From Lewinellaceae bacterium (lineage in GTDB: Bacteria > Bacteroidota > Bacteroidia > Chitinophagales > Saprospiraceae): a DNA stretch of 64,000 nt. Below the pieces are notes generated by a model. That model ran no database searches. It had not been told where the DNA came from and saw only the letters and a list, made by a program, of their open reading frames with translations. Below are positions 1 through 8,359 of the stretch, piece by piece; position 1 is the first letter of the stretch; each line of letters begins with the position of its first letter. Where the stretch lies: the NCBI GenBank assembly GCA_020636225.1, contig JACJYI010000003.1, forward strand, positions 124,001-188,000, in the 5' to 3' direction. The position numbers and the translations under genes were made by a program.

Positions 1-540
1 GACAGTCGTCGAGCCGGTGGATCCGGAGGAGTGGAAAGTGGGCTGCCATTGGCTTTTGTCGGTGCATTCGGAGGTAAGGTAACCGCCGGGCCGATCTATT
101 ATCGCTGGACTCACCCGGGTTCACAAACCTGCACATTCACGATTGCCAAACCGGGATCATCCTCACCAGCCCTTTTCCAGATCAACACCGGGGTCGGAGG
201 GATGACGATCGATTTGCGGGATATCCAACTCGTGGAAGGCGAAGCGTATGTAGCTTCTGTCAGTATGCCCGACAAGTCGGAGATGCCAAAAGCACAGGTG
301 ACCTTCCAGGTCGTTTCTCCGGAGATCCAGGTGGCAGTGCTCGAAAAAGCTGAGCAGAATAAGCTCTATGCACCAGCTACACCTGCTCATCAGCTGCTGT
401 TGAAGGCCATGGAACTGGAAATGGCCGGGTTGTTGGCCGCAGCGTCAACCCACTACCAGCGAGCATCTGACATCGATTCGCAAAGTGAATTGGTCAATGC
501 GATGGTCTACACCTTCAAGAAGAAGTATAACATGCTGTAA
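1..540 (+). CDS. C-terminal part of a hypothetical protein (5' end outside window)
   Basis: The frame is open from the first base, so the true start lies upstream and only the last 180 codons are present. The first two thirds look beta-rich, with many Gly, Thr and Val residues and a stretch around GGMTIDLRDIQL. The last 70 or so residues are Ala/Leu-rich and helical, with a TPR-like piece (HYQRASDID). I do not recognise the family. A strong intrinsic terminator follows the stop directly, and the caspase-like gene converges from the other side. A link to that TPR protease is possible but unproven. Confidence 0.7.
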   Translation, partial: DSRRAGGSGGVESGLPLAFVGAFGGKVTAGPIYYRWTHPGSQTCTFTIAKPGSSSPALFQINTGVGGMTIDLRDIQLVEGEAYVASVSMPDKSEMPKAQVTFQVVSPEIQVAVLEKAEQNKLYAPATPAHQLLLKAMELEMAGLLAAASTHYQRASDIDSQSELVNAMVYTFKKKYNML

Positions 541-565
541 GAGATCCAGCTTCGTGCGGAACCAG

Positions 566-596
566 GGGGGGCTTGATGGATTCAAGCCCCCTTTTG
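566..596 (+). terminator. Intrinsic terminator of the first gene
   Basis: A 10-bp G/C-rich stem (GGGGGCTTGA pairing with TCAAGCCCCC) with a 5-base loop is followed by TTTT. It begins 26 bases after the stop codon of the upstream gene. Confidence 0.8.
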
Positions 597-709
597 ATAT
601 GCCATCTTGAATGTTCTGACCAGGGGAATCATCCTGATGATGTTATTAGCTCCGGAGCGGAATCAACCTCAAAATGAAACAGGTGCATCTTGTGCAGGTG
701 AAGCTTGAT

Positions 710-3157
710 TCAATACCGGGCTAGAAGCTCCAGGAAGGCTGGGAGCTCCTGGATCGATTGGAGGTCCGTATCTGACCTGATGTGATCAAGGTCATTGTAG
801 CCGTTTTCAAGCGCATGCGCGAGGTGTTCAAGAGCGACTTCATGGTGACCTGAGAGTGCTTCAACACAAGCCAGGTTGTAATATGTGGCTCTCTGGTCCC
901 GGGTTGTGCATGATGCCAGGGCTTCTGACAGAGTCGTCCTGGCTTCATCAAGTCTTCGCAAAGCCAGTAAGATATTTCCAGCCCAATTGGAGGCTGTACA
1001 TCCCAACCCATTGGATGCAGAGGATGGGACTTTCTGATAATAGGACAGACTTTCTTCCAGATCTCCCTGTTGAAAAGCCAGTTTCCCCAGATTGATCAGT
1101 GTCTCAGGCCGATCGGGGTACAAAGAATGGGCTTTCAGAAACCACTCCTTAGCCAGGTCGATTTTTCCACTCTGAAGAGCTGTTTCTCCCATACCGGATA
1201 GACCCATAAGGGAAAATGGTTCCCTGTCCAGAATCTTTTTAAAGTAATATTCAGCTCGAGGGAAATCCTGTTTAAGTAGATAGAATCTGGCGATGTCATC
1301 CAGTTGGACCAGGGTGAGATGGGATTTGGACAACGCTTGTTGGTACCAGAGTTCAGCGACATCCAGTTTTTTCTGGGAGACCCAATATAAACCATAATTC
1401 ATCAATGGTGAAGCCAGTTGGGGATTACGCCGGATTCCTTCCAGATACGCCCCCTCGGCCTCTATATATTCTTTGCGGGATGCAAAATAAGTCCCTATGA
1501 CTCGATAACTGCCGAACAGGGATGAGTCCAGCTCCAAAGCGTGCTGAGCCCAGGAATAGGCTGAATCCAAGCGATCCAGTTGGAGCATGGTAATGGCCAT
1601 GTTATTGCAGGGCATCGCCCAGGTCGGTGCGATCGCGTGGGCTTCCTGATAATAGGTATTCGCCTCGTTATCCCGGCCTAATCGATAGCTGATCAATCCA
1701 AGTTCATTCGGAATAAAGGCGGATCGGGGTTCCAGGACTTTCGCTGCCAGGGCTTCCTCCCGCGCATTCTGAAGGAGGGAGATATCCGAATAGGCATCAT
1801 CATATTGCAGTCGGAGAATGATTGACCTGAAGTAATGAGCCAGGGCCAACAGCCGGTCATGCAGATATTCCTCCTGATCCAGCATGTGCGCAGCTGCCTC
1901 CAGGTAGAGGGGATAGTTCTGATAAATGGTTGTTGCTCCCTTCCATCGGGTCAGCAGTTCATTCGGGTCATTCTTCAGGTAGGCATTGATCGCCTGCTGG
2001 GCATCTTCCTGCAGCTTGGCGATCAATTGATCTTGCAATGCATCGACGTTCTTCTCATCGGGATAGGCTGACCGGATCCTGATCAGCTGATCATAAGCTG
2101 AAGTACCCGGTGCATCATCCGGGTTCAGGTCTGCCGAGATCAGCTTTTTCCTGTCCAGGGCCTGCCCGAAGGCAGTCGTCATGTTTTGCCAAAGGGTATC
2201 GACCTGTGCCACGGGTGCAGTTTCAGGTTCTCTTGACGCAATGGCCGTTTCCTCCTCCCGGAAATCAGGGTCCAGTTCTCTCTTCATGGCCAGCAACCGG
2301 TCTTCATCCACCACGGCGACCCGGGTATTCCGATCTCCGATGAAGAGGGGCGTCTGCCGTTTGGGGGCCACATCCAACTCCACTTTGTCCTCCAGGTAGC
2401 GTTGCAGTTCCTTGATGGTGACCTGCAGGTCCTGATCAGCATCGGCCATGCCGGTGAGTCCCTGGATCAGATACCAGGAAAATACCCCTCTCCCTGACCC
2501 CCATTGCTCACCCTCCTGGGAGAACTCATTGGGCTGGCAGGACAGGATCTTGGTCTCGGAGTTGAACTGCTCCGCCATGGCCGAGGTGGCCGCCTGCGCC
2601 CCGTTCACCTCGCTCCCGGCCAGTTTGCCGGCATGGCAGGCGTCGGTGACGATCATCACCTGCACCTCCCGCATGACCAGGGCATTGACCGTGCGACGGA
2701 CATCATCCAGGCGCAGGGAGTTGGCTGAATAGTTATTGGCAGGGGTATCATAGACCAACAGATGGCCGGGTTCGTCAGGGTACAAGGTCTCCACATCACC
2801 ATGGCCGGCAAAATAGATGACCACCTTGTCGCCGGCCTGGCTGTCCTTGACCAGTCCGCGCATGGCTCCATGGACGGCCCCTCCCGTCGCTTCCTCATTG
2901 ATGTACAGTTTCAGGTTATCCGGGAGTACCCGGTCAACCGGCCGTTCCAACAGATAGTCTGCAAAGGCCTGGGCATCCCGGTGGGCAAACCGGAGATCGG
3001 GGATGCCCTCATCCTGGTATTCCGAGATACCCACCACCAGGGCACGAGTCGTACCCTTTTTGCCAAATTGTGCCATCAGCAGTCCCGGCCATGCCAGAAG
3101 GCAGATCAAGGCAATGGTCCATGACGTGGAAAGTGCAGTTATTTTCTGGAGGTTCAT
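710..3157 (-). CDS. Secreted caspase-like (peptidase C14) protein with TPR repeats
   Basis: An N-terminal hydrophobic segment (residues 10-29, ending GLLMAQ) is a signal peptide. A caspase p20-like domain follows (about 36-290). The catalytic dyad is visible: His119 in YFAGHGD and Cys174 in TDACHAG. From about residue 430 to the end there are repeated TPR helices (for example the PTWAMPCNNMAITMLQLDRLDSAY region, given here only in part: NNMAITML). I chose the ATG at 3157 because it puts the signal peptide at the N-terminus; an in-frame start 63 bases upstream exists. The C14 family cuts after basic or acidic residues; the substrate here is unknown. The gene is divergent from a TPR metallopeptidase, with 86 bp between them. 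Confidence 0.88.
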   Translation of the reverse strand: MNLQKITALSTSWTIALICLLAWPGLLMAQFGKKGTTRALVVGISEYQDEGIPDLRFAHRDAQAFADYLLERPVDRVLPDNLKLYINEEATGGAVHGAMRGLVKDSQAGDKVVIYFAGHGDVETLYPDEPGHLLVYDTPANNYSANSLRLDDVRRTVNALVMREVQVMIVTDACHAGKLAGSEVNGAQAATSAMAEQFNSETKILSCQPNEFSQEGEQWGSGRGVFSWYLIQGLTGMADADQDLQVTIKELQRYLEDKVELDVAPKRQTPLFIGDRNTRVAVVDEDRLLAMKRELDPDFREEETAIASREPETAPVAQVDTLWQNMTTAFGQALDRKKLISADLNPDDAPGTSAYDQLIRIRSAYPDEKNVDALQDQLIAKLQEDAQQAINAYLKNDPNELLTRWKGATTIYQNYPLYLEAAAHMLDQEEYLHDRLLALAHYFRSIILRLQYDDAYSDISLLQNAREEALAAKVLEPRSAFIPNELGLISYRLGRDNEANTYYQEAHAIAPTWAMPCNNMAITMLQLDRLDSAYSWAQHALELDSSLFGSYRVIGTYFASRKEYIEAEGAYLEGIRRNPQLASPLMNYGLYWVSQKKLDVAELWYQQALSKSHLTLVQLDDIARFYLLKQDFPRAEYYFKKILDREPFSLMGLSGMGETALQSGKIDLAKEWFLKAHSLYPDRPETLINLGKLAFQQGDLEESLSYYQKVPSSASNGLGCTASNWAGNILLALRRLDEARTTLSEALASCTTRDQRATYYNLACVEALSGHHEVALEHLAHALENGYNDLDHIRSDTDLQSIQELPAFLELLARY

Positions 3158-3243
3158 TCTGACCTTAAATGTACTTGATTTACCAAACACCTGTAAATGT
3201 GTAACTTGTTCCTTGTTCAACAGTGTTTACGAAAATCTTCTTC

Positions 3244-5130
3244 ATGTCCAACCAACGTTTCAGCGGAATCCTCATTCTGGGCATCATCCTCTTTTTCTCC
3301 CTGATTAGTGGAATGCTGTCCGCCCAGACCGCAGCCTACAAGGTGAAGGTGGCGACTGATCTGATGAACGAATTGAAAGCAGCCAAGGGTATCCTGCCTA
3401 CAGAAAAGCCCTACTTCTTTTTACAAGACACCTTGCCAAACCCGCGATTTCGGGTGGCCATGGCATTCCCGACGTACGGGGAGATCTACCTGGAAGAAAG
3501 TGCATACGATCTTTGTGTCAGCAAGTTTGGGAAGGATTCGTTGCGTGCCCTGTCGGTGATCCTCAGCCATGAGCTGATGCACTTTATGAACAAGCACGGG
3601 GTGGTCAATCACTTTGCCTGGAAATTTGATGAAAAATTCACTCAGGATTCCACGGTGCTCGAGATCCTGGATGAAACACTTCCCGATAATGACGTAGAAA
3701 AATCGGGATTCATTACCAAGGTGGAATCCCTGCTCAAGTCATACCAGTCGAGGAAGAACGAGGCCCAGGCCGACCTGGAGGGTGGCTTTGTCTCCTATCT
3801 GGCCGGCTATCCCATCGGGGATATCTCACCGCGCCTGATGGACGAGATCTATGCGTACTACGGGATCGATTCGGTCTTGCAAACCTATCCCAGCCTGGCG
3901 GAACGGCGGGGTATTGCCGTCAGTACGGCTGATCGGCTTCAAGTGCTGGAGCACTGGTTTGAAGCGGCCAACCTGTTGGTGGCCATGGGGCGCTACGAAC
4001 TCGCCCTGGCCAACTACAACCGGCTGGTCGGTGAATTTCCGGGTCGGGCCATGTACAATAACATGGGCCTGATCTGCCTCCTGGCAGCGGATACCTATTT
4101 CCAGGGCAATGAGCGGCCGGCGTTTGTCCTGCCCTATGCGCTAGACCTGAACAGCAGGATGGCCCGTAGTTCACGAGGCGATGACGATACGGCAAAACGC
4201 AAAGCCAAGCGGGACTCCCTGCTGTTGCTGGCAGTCGACTACTTTACCCGAGCCAGCGCCATGGATGGCAACTACCCGCTGGCTACCCTCAACCTGGGTT
4301 GTGCCGAGCTGATGCGCAGCTGGTCCTGGAAGAATGATCCCAAACAGGCCACGGAATACCTGGCCAGGGCCCAAAGCCTGGCCTTGATGACTGAACGGAT
4401 CCTCGCGTCGACAGGCGACTGGGACGGACGTGCCCGGACGGCCCGATCGGCCCGCATCTTGCAAGCCCTGGCCCTGTTTGCTCGTGGGGATACCCTGCAA
4501 TCCCGGAGACAATTGGAAGTACTGGCCGCAGAGGCCCCCGATGATGACCGGATCTCCACCAATCTGGATCTGCTCATGGATTCAAGAGCAGTCACTACGA
4601 CGGGAGGGTCAACAGGAACCTGTCCAAAAAAACCGGTTCCCTTCAGTCCGGCCTATCTCAATGACCGGACCATGAAGACGGTCAAGGACTATTTCATAAA
4701 GATCATTCCAACCTCGGTTGAAAATATCGTTGAACCCGGCGAGCGCCCCAAGGATACCCGGGCGCTGACCTTCAACTACAAGGAAGAACCGGAGGGGGTG
4801 ATGGTCTATGCCAATACCTGGTGGGATATGGACAACAAGGTGTACCAGATCGGCATCATGTGGGGTCCCCGGGGTTATGACGAGCTGATGCCCTGCGATC
4901 TGGAGCTCGGCGATGTGACGACAGGTGAACTGGATCGGGCATATGGCAAACCCACTTACAGTACCCCGTATGCCAATGGGGAGATCCGTTATTATGACCG
5001 GGGGAATGACGTCATTACCAACCAGTCCATGCAGGCGATCGGCATGGATTATTACGGACTGATCGTGCTGGTAGAGGAAGGCAAAGGCCCCGTGCAGTGG
5101 GGGATCACCCTGACCTACGAGCCGAAATAG
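3244..5130 (+). CDS. Secreted M48-like zinc metallopeptidase with TPR region
   Basis: A signal peptide (about residues 5-28, ending MLSAQ) is followed by a zinc-peptidase domain with HELMH at residues 109-113 and the downstream glutamate in NEAQAD (E173). This is the HExxH plus distal Glu arrangement of M48-like gluzincins. The middle (about 230-420) has TPR-like helices. The last 150 residues form a separate globular region with no recognised family. I preferred the ATG at 3244 to a GTG 21 bases upstream. The gene is divergent from the caspase-like gene. Both products are exported TPR proteases, which suggests a shared process in the envelope. Confidence 0.85.
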   Translation: MSNQRFSGILILGIILFFSLISGMLSAQTAAYKVKVATDLMNELKAAKGILPTEKPYFFLQDTLPNPRFRVAMAFPTYGEIYLEESAYDLCVSKFGKDSLRALSVILSHELMHFMNKHGVVNHFAWKFDEKFTQDSTVLEILDETLPDNDVEKSGFITKVESLLKSYQSRKNEAQADLEGGFVSYLAGYPIGDISPRLMDEIYAYYGIDSVLQTYPSLAERRGIAVSTADRLQVLEHWFEAANLLVAMGRYELALANYNRLVGEFPGRAMYNNMGLICLLAADTYFQGNERPAFVLPYALDLNSRMARSSRGDDDTAKRKAKRDSLLLLAVDYFTRASAMDGNYPLATLNLGCAELMRSWSWKNDPKQATEYLARAQSLALMTERILASTGDWDGRARTARSARILQALALFARGDTLQSRRQLEVLAAEAPDDDRISTNLDLLMDSRAVTTTGGSTGTCPKKPVPFSPAYLNDRTMKTVKDYFIKIIPTSVENIVEPGERPKDTRALTFNYKEEPEGVMVYANTWWDMDNKVYQIGIMWGPRGYDELMPCDLELGDVTTGELDRAYGKPTYSTPYANGEIRYYDRGNDVITNQSMQAIGMDYYGLIVLVEEGKGPVQWGITLTYEPK

Positions 5131-5138
5131 TCAGGAAT

Positions 5139-5621
5139 TTATTCTTCTTCGTCAAAGGGCAGGTCATCATCCGGGTCATGGTCGTGTGCCGTCACCCCAG
5201 GCGGATTGAACAGGCCCCATCGGTCGATGATGTAATTCCAGGGGTCAAAGGTATCCACCCAATCAACGAAAAGGAGCCGGTACTCCTCAATGGCCGTTCG
5301 CAGTAGCGGCAGATACTGCGTATCCTGGAATCCGAAGGCCCTCAGGCCAGAGGTGGCCGTCAGCAGGTCTCGGGCGGCTTTGCGCATGATGGCTGCATTC
5401 TCCATTTTCAGGTCATAGAGGCCCACATTTACTGCCCCGGCAAATTTGGCATTGAGGACCATGGCGTCTTCCATCATCATACCCCGGTAATGGTAGAGCA
5501 TATGATCCTCTTCCTCCGGGAGCAGCTGAATCAGGGCGTGCACCAGGTCAAAGATTTCCATGCCCTTGATATACATGGGGTGTGACCTGTGGTCGATGCG
5601 GTCGTCATCATCATCAAACAT
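5139..5621 (-). CDS. Conserved hypothetical helical protein
   Basis: A 160-residue protein starting MFDDDDDR, with an acidic N-terminus and an acidic tail (DDDLPFDEEE). The middle is all-helical (GMEIFDLVHALIQLLPEEE onward) and resembles a four-helix bundle in pattern, but I cannot assign a family. The ATG at 5621 was chosen because upstream in-frame residues (HQKKRTRA) are basic and unlike the rest. It converges with the metallopeptidase gene, stop to stop with 8 bases between, and is divergent from the DUF2891 gene. Confidence 0.7.
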   Translation of the reverse strand: MFDDDDDRIDHRSHPMYIKGMEIFDLVHALIQLLPEEEDHMLYHYRGMMMEDAMVLNAKFAGAVNVGLYDLKMENAAIMRKAARDLLTATSGLRAFGFQDTQYLPLLRTAIEEYRLLFVDWVDTFDPWNYIIDRWGLFNPPGVTAHDHDPDDDLPFDEEE

Positions 5622-5708
5622 GGCGCGTGTTCTTTTTTTCTGGTGAAGGTTTGGAACGATTCCATGTGGGTTGATCATCCCTTGTGCAAATTATCTATTT
5701 TCGGGAGT

Positions 5709-6821
5709 ATGTACCTGTTCTTCCTGATCCTGTTCAGCCTTCCGGGTCACATTGGCCACTCCGTGCAACCGGCACCTCATTCTCCTGATCACATGCTGAT
5801 GTCCGATACACTACCCCTGGATATGGCTCAGGCATCCCGCCTGGCTGCCTTGCCGGTGCGTTGCCTGCAGACCGAGTTTCCGAACAAGCTGAACCAGGTC
5901 CTGGGTTCCGAACAGGAAATGGGCACTCCACGCCAGTTGCACCCGGCTTTTTTCGGATGCTTCGACTGGCATTCCAGTGTCCACGGGCATTGGATGCTGG
6001 TGGCCACCCTTCGGCGTTTTCCAGACTTGCCCGAAGCGGACCAGATCCGACCATTGGTCCAGTCGACCCTGTCCGCGGAGAACCTCGCCGGCGAGCTGGC
6101 CTATTTCCAGCGGGCATCGGAGAAAAGCTTTGAACGGACCTACGGCTGGGCCTGGCTGTTGCGCCTGTCCATGGAATTGCAGCAATGGGAGGACCCCCTG
6201 GGCCAGGAACTGGCCGCCAATCTTGAGCCACTGACCCGGTTGATCGTCGGGAAGTACAAGGACTATCTCCCCAGGCTGGTGTATCCGATCCGGACCGGTG
6301 AGCATCCCAACACGGCCTTCGGCCTGTCGCATGCCTGGGACTTTGCCAGCTTTACCGGCGACTCCGTGCTGATGGATCTGATCGAGACGCATGCCTATCG
6401 GTTTTTTGCGACGGACAGGGATGGGCCGCTATCCTGGGAGCCCAGCGGTTACGACTTCCTCTCTCCCTGCCTGGAAGAGGCCGACCTGATGCGTCGGATC
6501 ATGCCGGTGGACATGTTTCGCCCCTGGTTGAGAGGGTTTCTCCCCGGACTGGCTGATCCCGCCTTTACCCTGACCCCGGGCGAAGTCCGCGATCGTACGG
6601 ATGGAAAGCTGGTCCATCTCGACGGATTGAATTTCAGCCGGGCCTGGTGTCTCTACGATCTGGCCCGTTCGTTACCGGAGTATGGGCATTTGCGGCAGAT
6701 CGCCGACCAGCATATGGCCTCATCCTTGCCCCGGATGACCGATGGTGCCTATGAAGGCGAACACTGGCTGGCCAGCTTTGCCTGGCTGGCCCTGACCCGG
6801 GCTTTTCCTGACAAATCCTGA
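5709..6821 (+). CDS. DUF2891 family protein, exported
   Basis: This 370-residue protein carries the DUF2891 hallmarks: GCFDWHSSVHGHW, RTGEHPNTAFGLSHA and the final EGEHWLASFAWLAL. An alpha/alpha-toroid fold is likely from the helix pattern. The biochemical role of the family is not established as far as I know. A short hydrophobic start (MYLFFLILFSLPG) looks like a signal peptide. I chose the ATG at 5709 for that reason; the frame is open further upstream. A TATTTTCG -7-like box lies just before it at 5696-5703. The stop overlaps the next start (TGATG), so the two genes are probably cotranslated. Confidence 0.85.
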   Translation: MYLFFLILFSLPGHIGHSVQPAPHSPDHMLMSDTLPLDMAQASRLAALPVRCLQTEFPNKLNQVLGSEQEMGTPRQLHPAFFGCFDWHSSVHGHWMLVATLRRFPDLPEADQIRPLVQSTLSAENLAGELAYFQRASEKSFERTYGWAWLLRLSMELQQWEDPLGQELAANLEPLTRLIVGKYKDYLPRLVYPIRTGEHPNTAFGLSHAWDFASFTGDSVLMDLIETHAYRFFATDRDGPLSWEPSGYDFLSPCLEEADLMRRIMPVDMFRPWLRGFLPGLADPAFTLTPGEVRDRTDGKLVHLDGLNFSRAWCLYDLARSLPEYGHLRQIADQHMASSLPRMTDGAYEGEHWLASFAWLALTRAFPDKS

Positions 6822-7645
6822 TGCACATGAAAACCACCGTCGCCATCGACCTGCCTCACGGACAGATAGCCGGTATACTCCAGACTCCGGAACAGTCTGC
6901 TGATCTGGTGATCATCACCAACGGGCACAACGGCTTTTACAGTTATGGCATGTTTCCCTGGATACAGGATCAGCTGGAACAGGCGGGGATCGGTTCCTAC
7001 AGTTACAACTTCAGTCATGGCGGGACCATCGGCGACGGGGACACCTTCGACGATCTGGAGGCCTACAGCCGCAATTGCATGCGTCTGGAGACGGCCGACC
7101 TGGTGGGCGTGGCGCTGCATATGCGAAAGCGGTTTCCCAGTCAACGTCTCTGGTTGCTGTCTCACAGCATGGGGTCGGTGCCTACCCTTTTCGGTGCCCT
7201 GGAATTGCGGCAGATGGGTATTCCCATCCAGGGCCTGGTCCTGCTGTCGCCGGTCAGCCGATTGGATTTCTGGCCCGAAGAGCTCCTGGGCCGGTGGGCG
7301 GAGAGTGGTACCATCACCATGTTCAATCGCCGGACGGGCCAGGACCTGCCCCATGGTCCGGAATTCCTGGCGGAGATCCGGCAAGCGTCCACCAGATGGA
7401 ACATGGAGCGGGCCCTCCATCAATTGGATGTACCCCTGCTGGTCATCCATGGCGAGGAGGATGAGGCCGTTTCCCCGGACCACGGCAGGTCCCTGGTGTC
7501 CTGGGCCCGGGAAGCCGGGCAGGCGGCCAGGCTGCAGATCATTCCCGAGACCGGCCACACCTTCGGAACCAGGCATCCGTTTGAAGGGCCGGCACAGGCC
7601 ACGGAGGAGATGATCGACGCGATCATTCAGGAGGTCCGGTCCTGA
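6821..7645 (+). CDS. Alpha/beta hydrolase (serine hydrolase)
   Basis: The 274-residue sequence has the elements of an alpha/beta hydrolase of the S33/lysophospholipase type. The nucleophile elbow is SHSMGS with Ser116 (first Gly of GxSxG replaced by Ser). Asp214 is in HGEEDEAV and His246 in ETGHTFG. No signal peptide is seen, so it is likely cytoplasmic. Its ATG overlaps the stop of the DUF2891 gene by one base. Substrate unknown: a carboxylester or peptide is possible. Its 3' end overlaps the oppositely oriented K+ channel gene by 19 bp. Confidence 0.85.
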   Translation: MHMKTTVAIDLPHGQIAGILQTPEQSADLVIITNGHNGFYSYGMFPWIQDQLEQAGIGSYSYNFSHGGTIGDGDTFDDLEAYSRNCMRLETADLVGVALHMRKRFPSQRLWLLSHSMGSVPTLFGALELRQMGIPIQGLVLLSPVSRLDFWPEELLGRWAESGTITMFNRRTGQDLPHGPEFLAEIRQASTRWNMERALHQLDVPLLVIHGEEDEAVSPDHGRSLVSWAREAGQAARLQIIPETGHTFGTRHPFEGPAQATEEMIDAIIQEVRS

Positions 7646-8166
7646 ATGTCCTGGTCCTGCACATGTTCGACCAGGCTGCCGAAATTGGAGATGATGAAAA
7701 TGATGGAAATAAAGGCCAGCACGATCTCCATGCTGATGAGGATCCGTGCTTCATTGGTCCGGGGGACGATGTCACCGAAGCCCGTGGTGGTGAAGGTCAC
7801 CAGGCTGAAGTACAGGAATTCCACGAAGGTATCTTCCGAACTGCTCGCCAGGATTCCGGTGAACGAGGATGGGTAGATCTGGTACAGTGTAAAGAAATCG
7901 ATGGCGAAGGAAATCAGGATGAGGAGGATGTTGATGGACATCAGGGTCAGGAAGGTATTATAGGTACGCTGGATACCTTTGACCAGTCGGACGCTTCGGA
8001 AATTGTGCGCCAGGAAATAGAAGCTTTTTCCCAGGGCGACGGTGATGAGGATCAGATAATTGATGCGAGCGGGGAATTGCTCGTACTTGTCCAGGAGAAA
8101 TATGGCAATACCCAGGGCCAGTACGGCAATATGCTGGATCAGGAGGGAGAGGAGAGGTTTTTTCAT
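7627..8166 (-). CDS. Potassium channel family protein
   Basis: A small 179-residue membrane protein with about four hydrophobic helices (residues 5-26, 36-54, 72-95, 141-165). The pore loop before the last helix has the filter TTTGFGD (126-132), a K+ channel signature with Phe instead of the usual Tyr. No RCK/TrkA-N cytoplasmic domain is present, so gating is not obvious. It belongs to the ion_trans_2 group. The 3' ends of this gene and the hydrolase overlap by 19 bp in convergent orientation. The 193-bp gap upstream separates it from a divergent lipoprotein gene. Confidence 0.88.
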   Translation of the reverse strand: MKKPLLSLLIQHIAVLALGIAIFLLDKYEQFPARINYLILITVALGKSFYFLAHNFRSVRLVKGIQRTYNTFLTLMSINILLILISFAIDFFTLYQIYPSSFTGILASSSEDTFVEFLYFSLVTFTTTGFGDIVPRTNEARILISMEIVLAFISIIFIISNFGSLVEHVQDQDIQDRTS

Positions 8167-8359
8167 GATCGAAATGACAGGGTTGTCTCACTGGATGGCC
8201 CTGCAATGTAGGGATGATCATTCCGATGCCGGACCCCGAGCGGATGAATGATCGGAAAAAATTTCACGGGATATGCAGCGTTCCCGGTCGTTTTGGGATA
8301 CAGGTCAATAGAGGATCCTCCAGACATACCTATTCGAACAAATTCAAAGACAACGTAAC

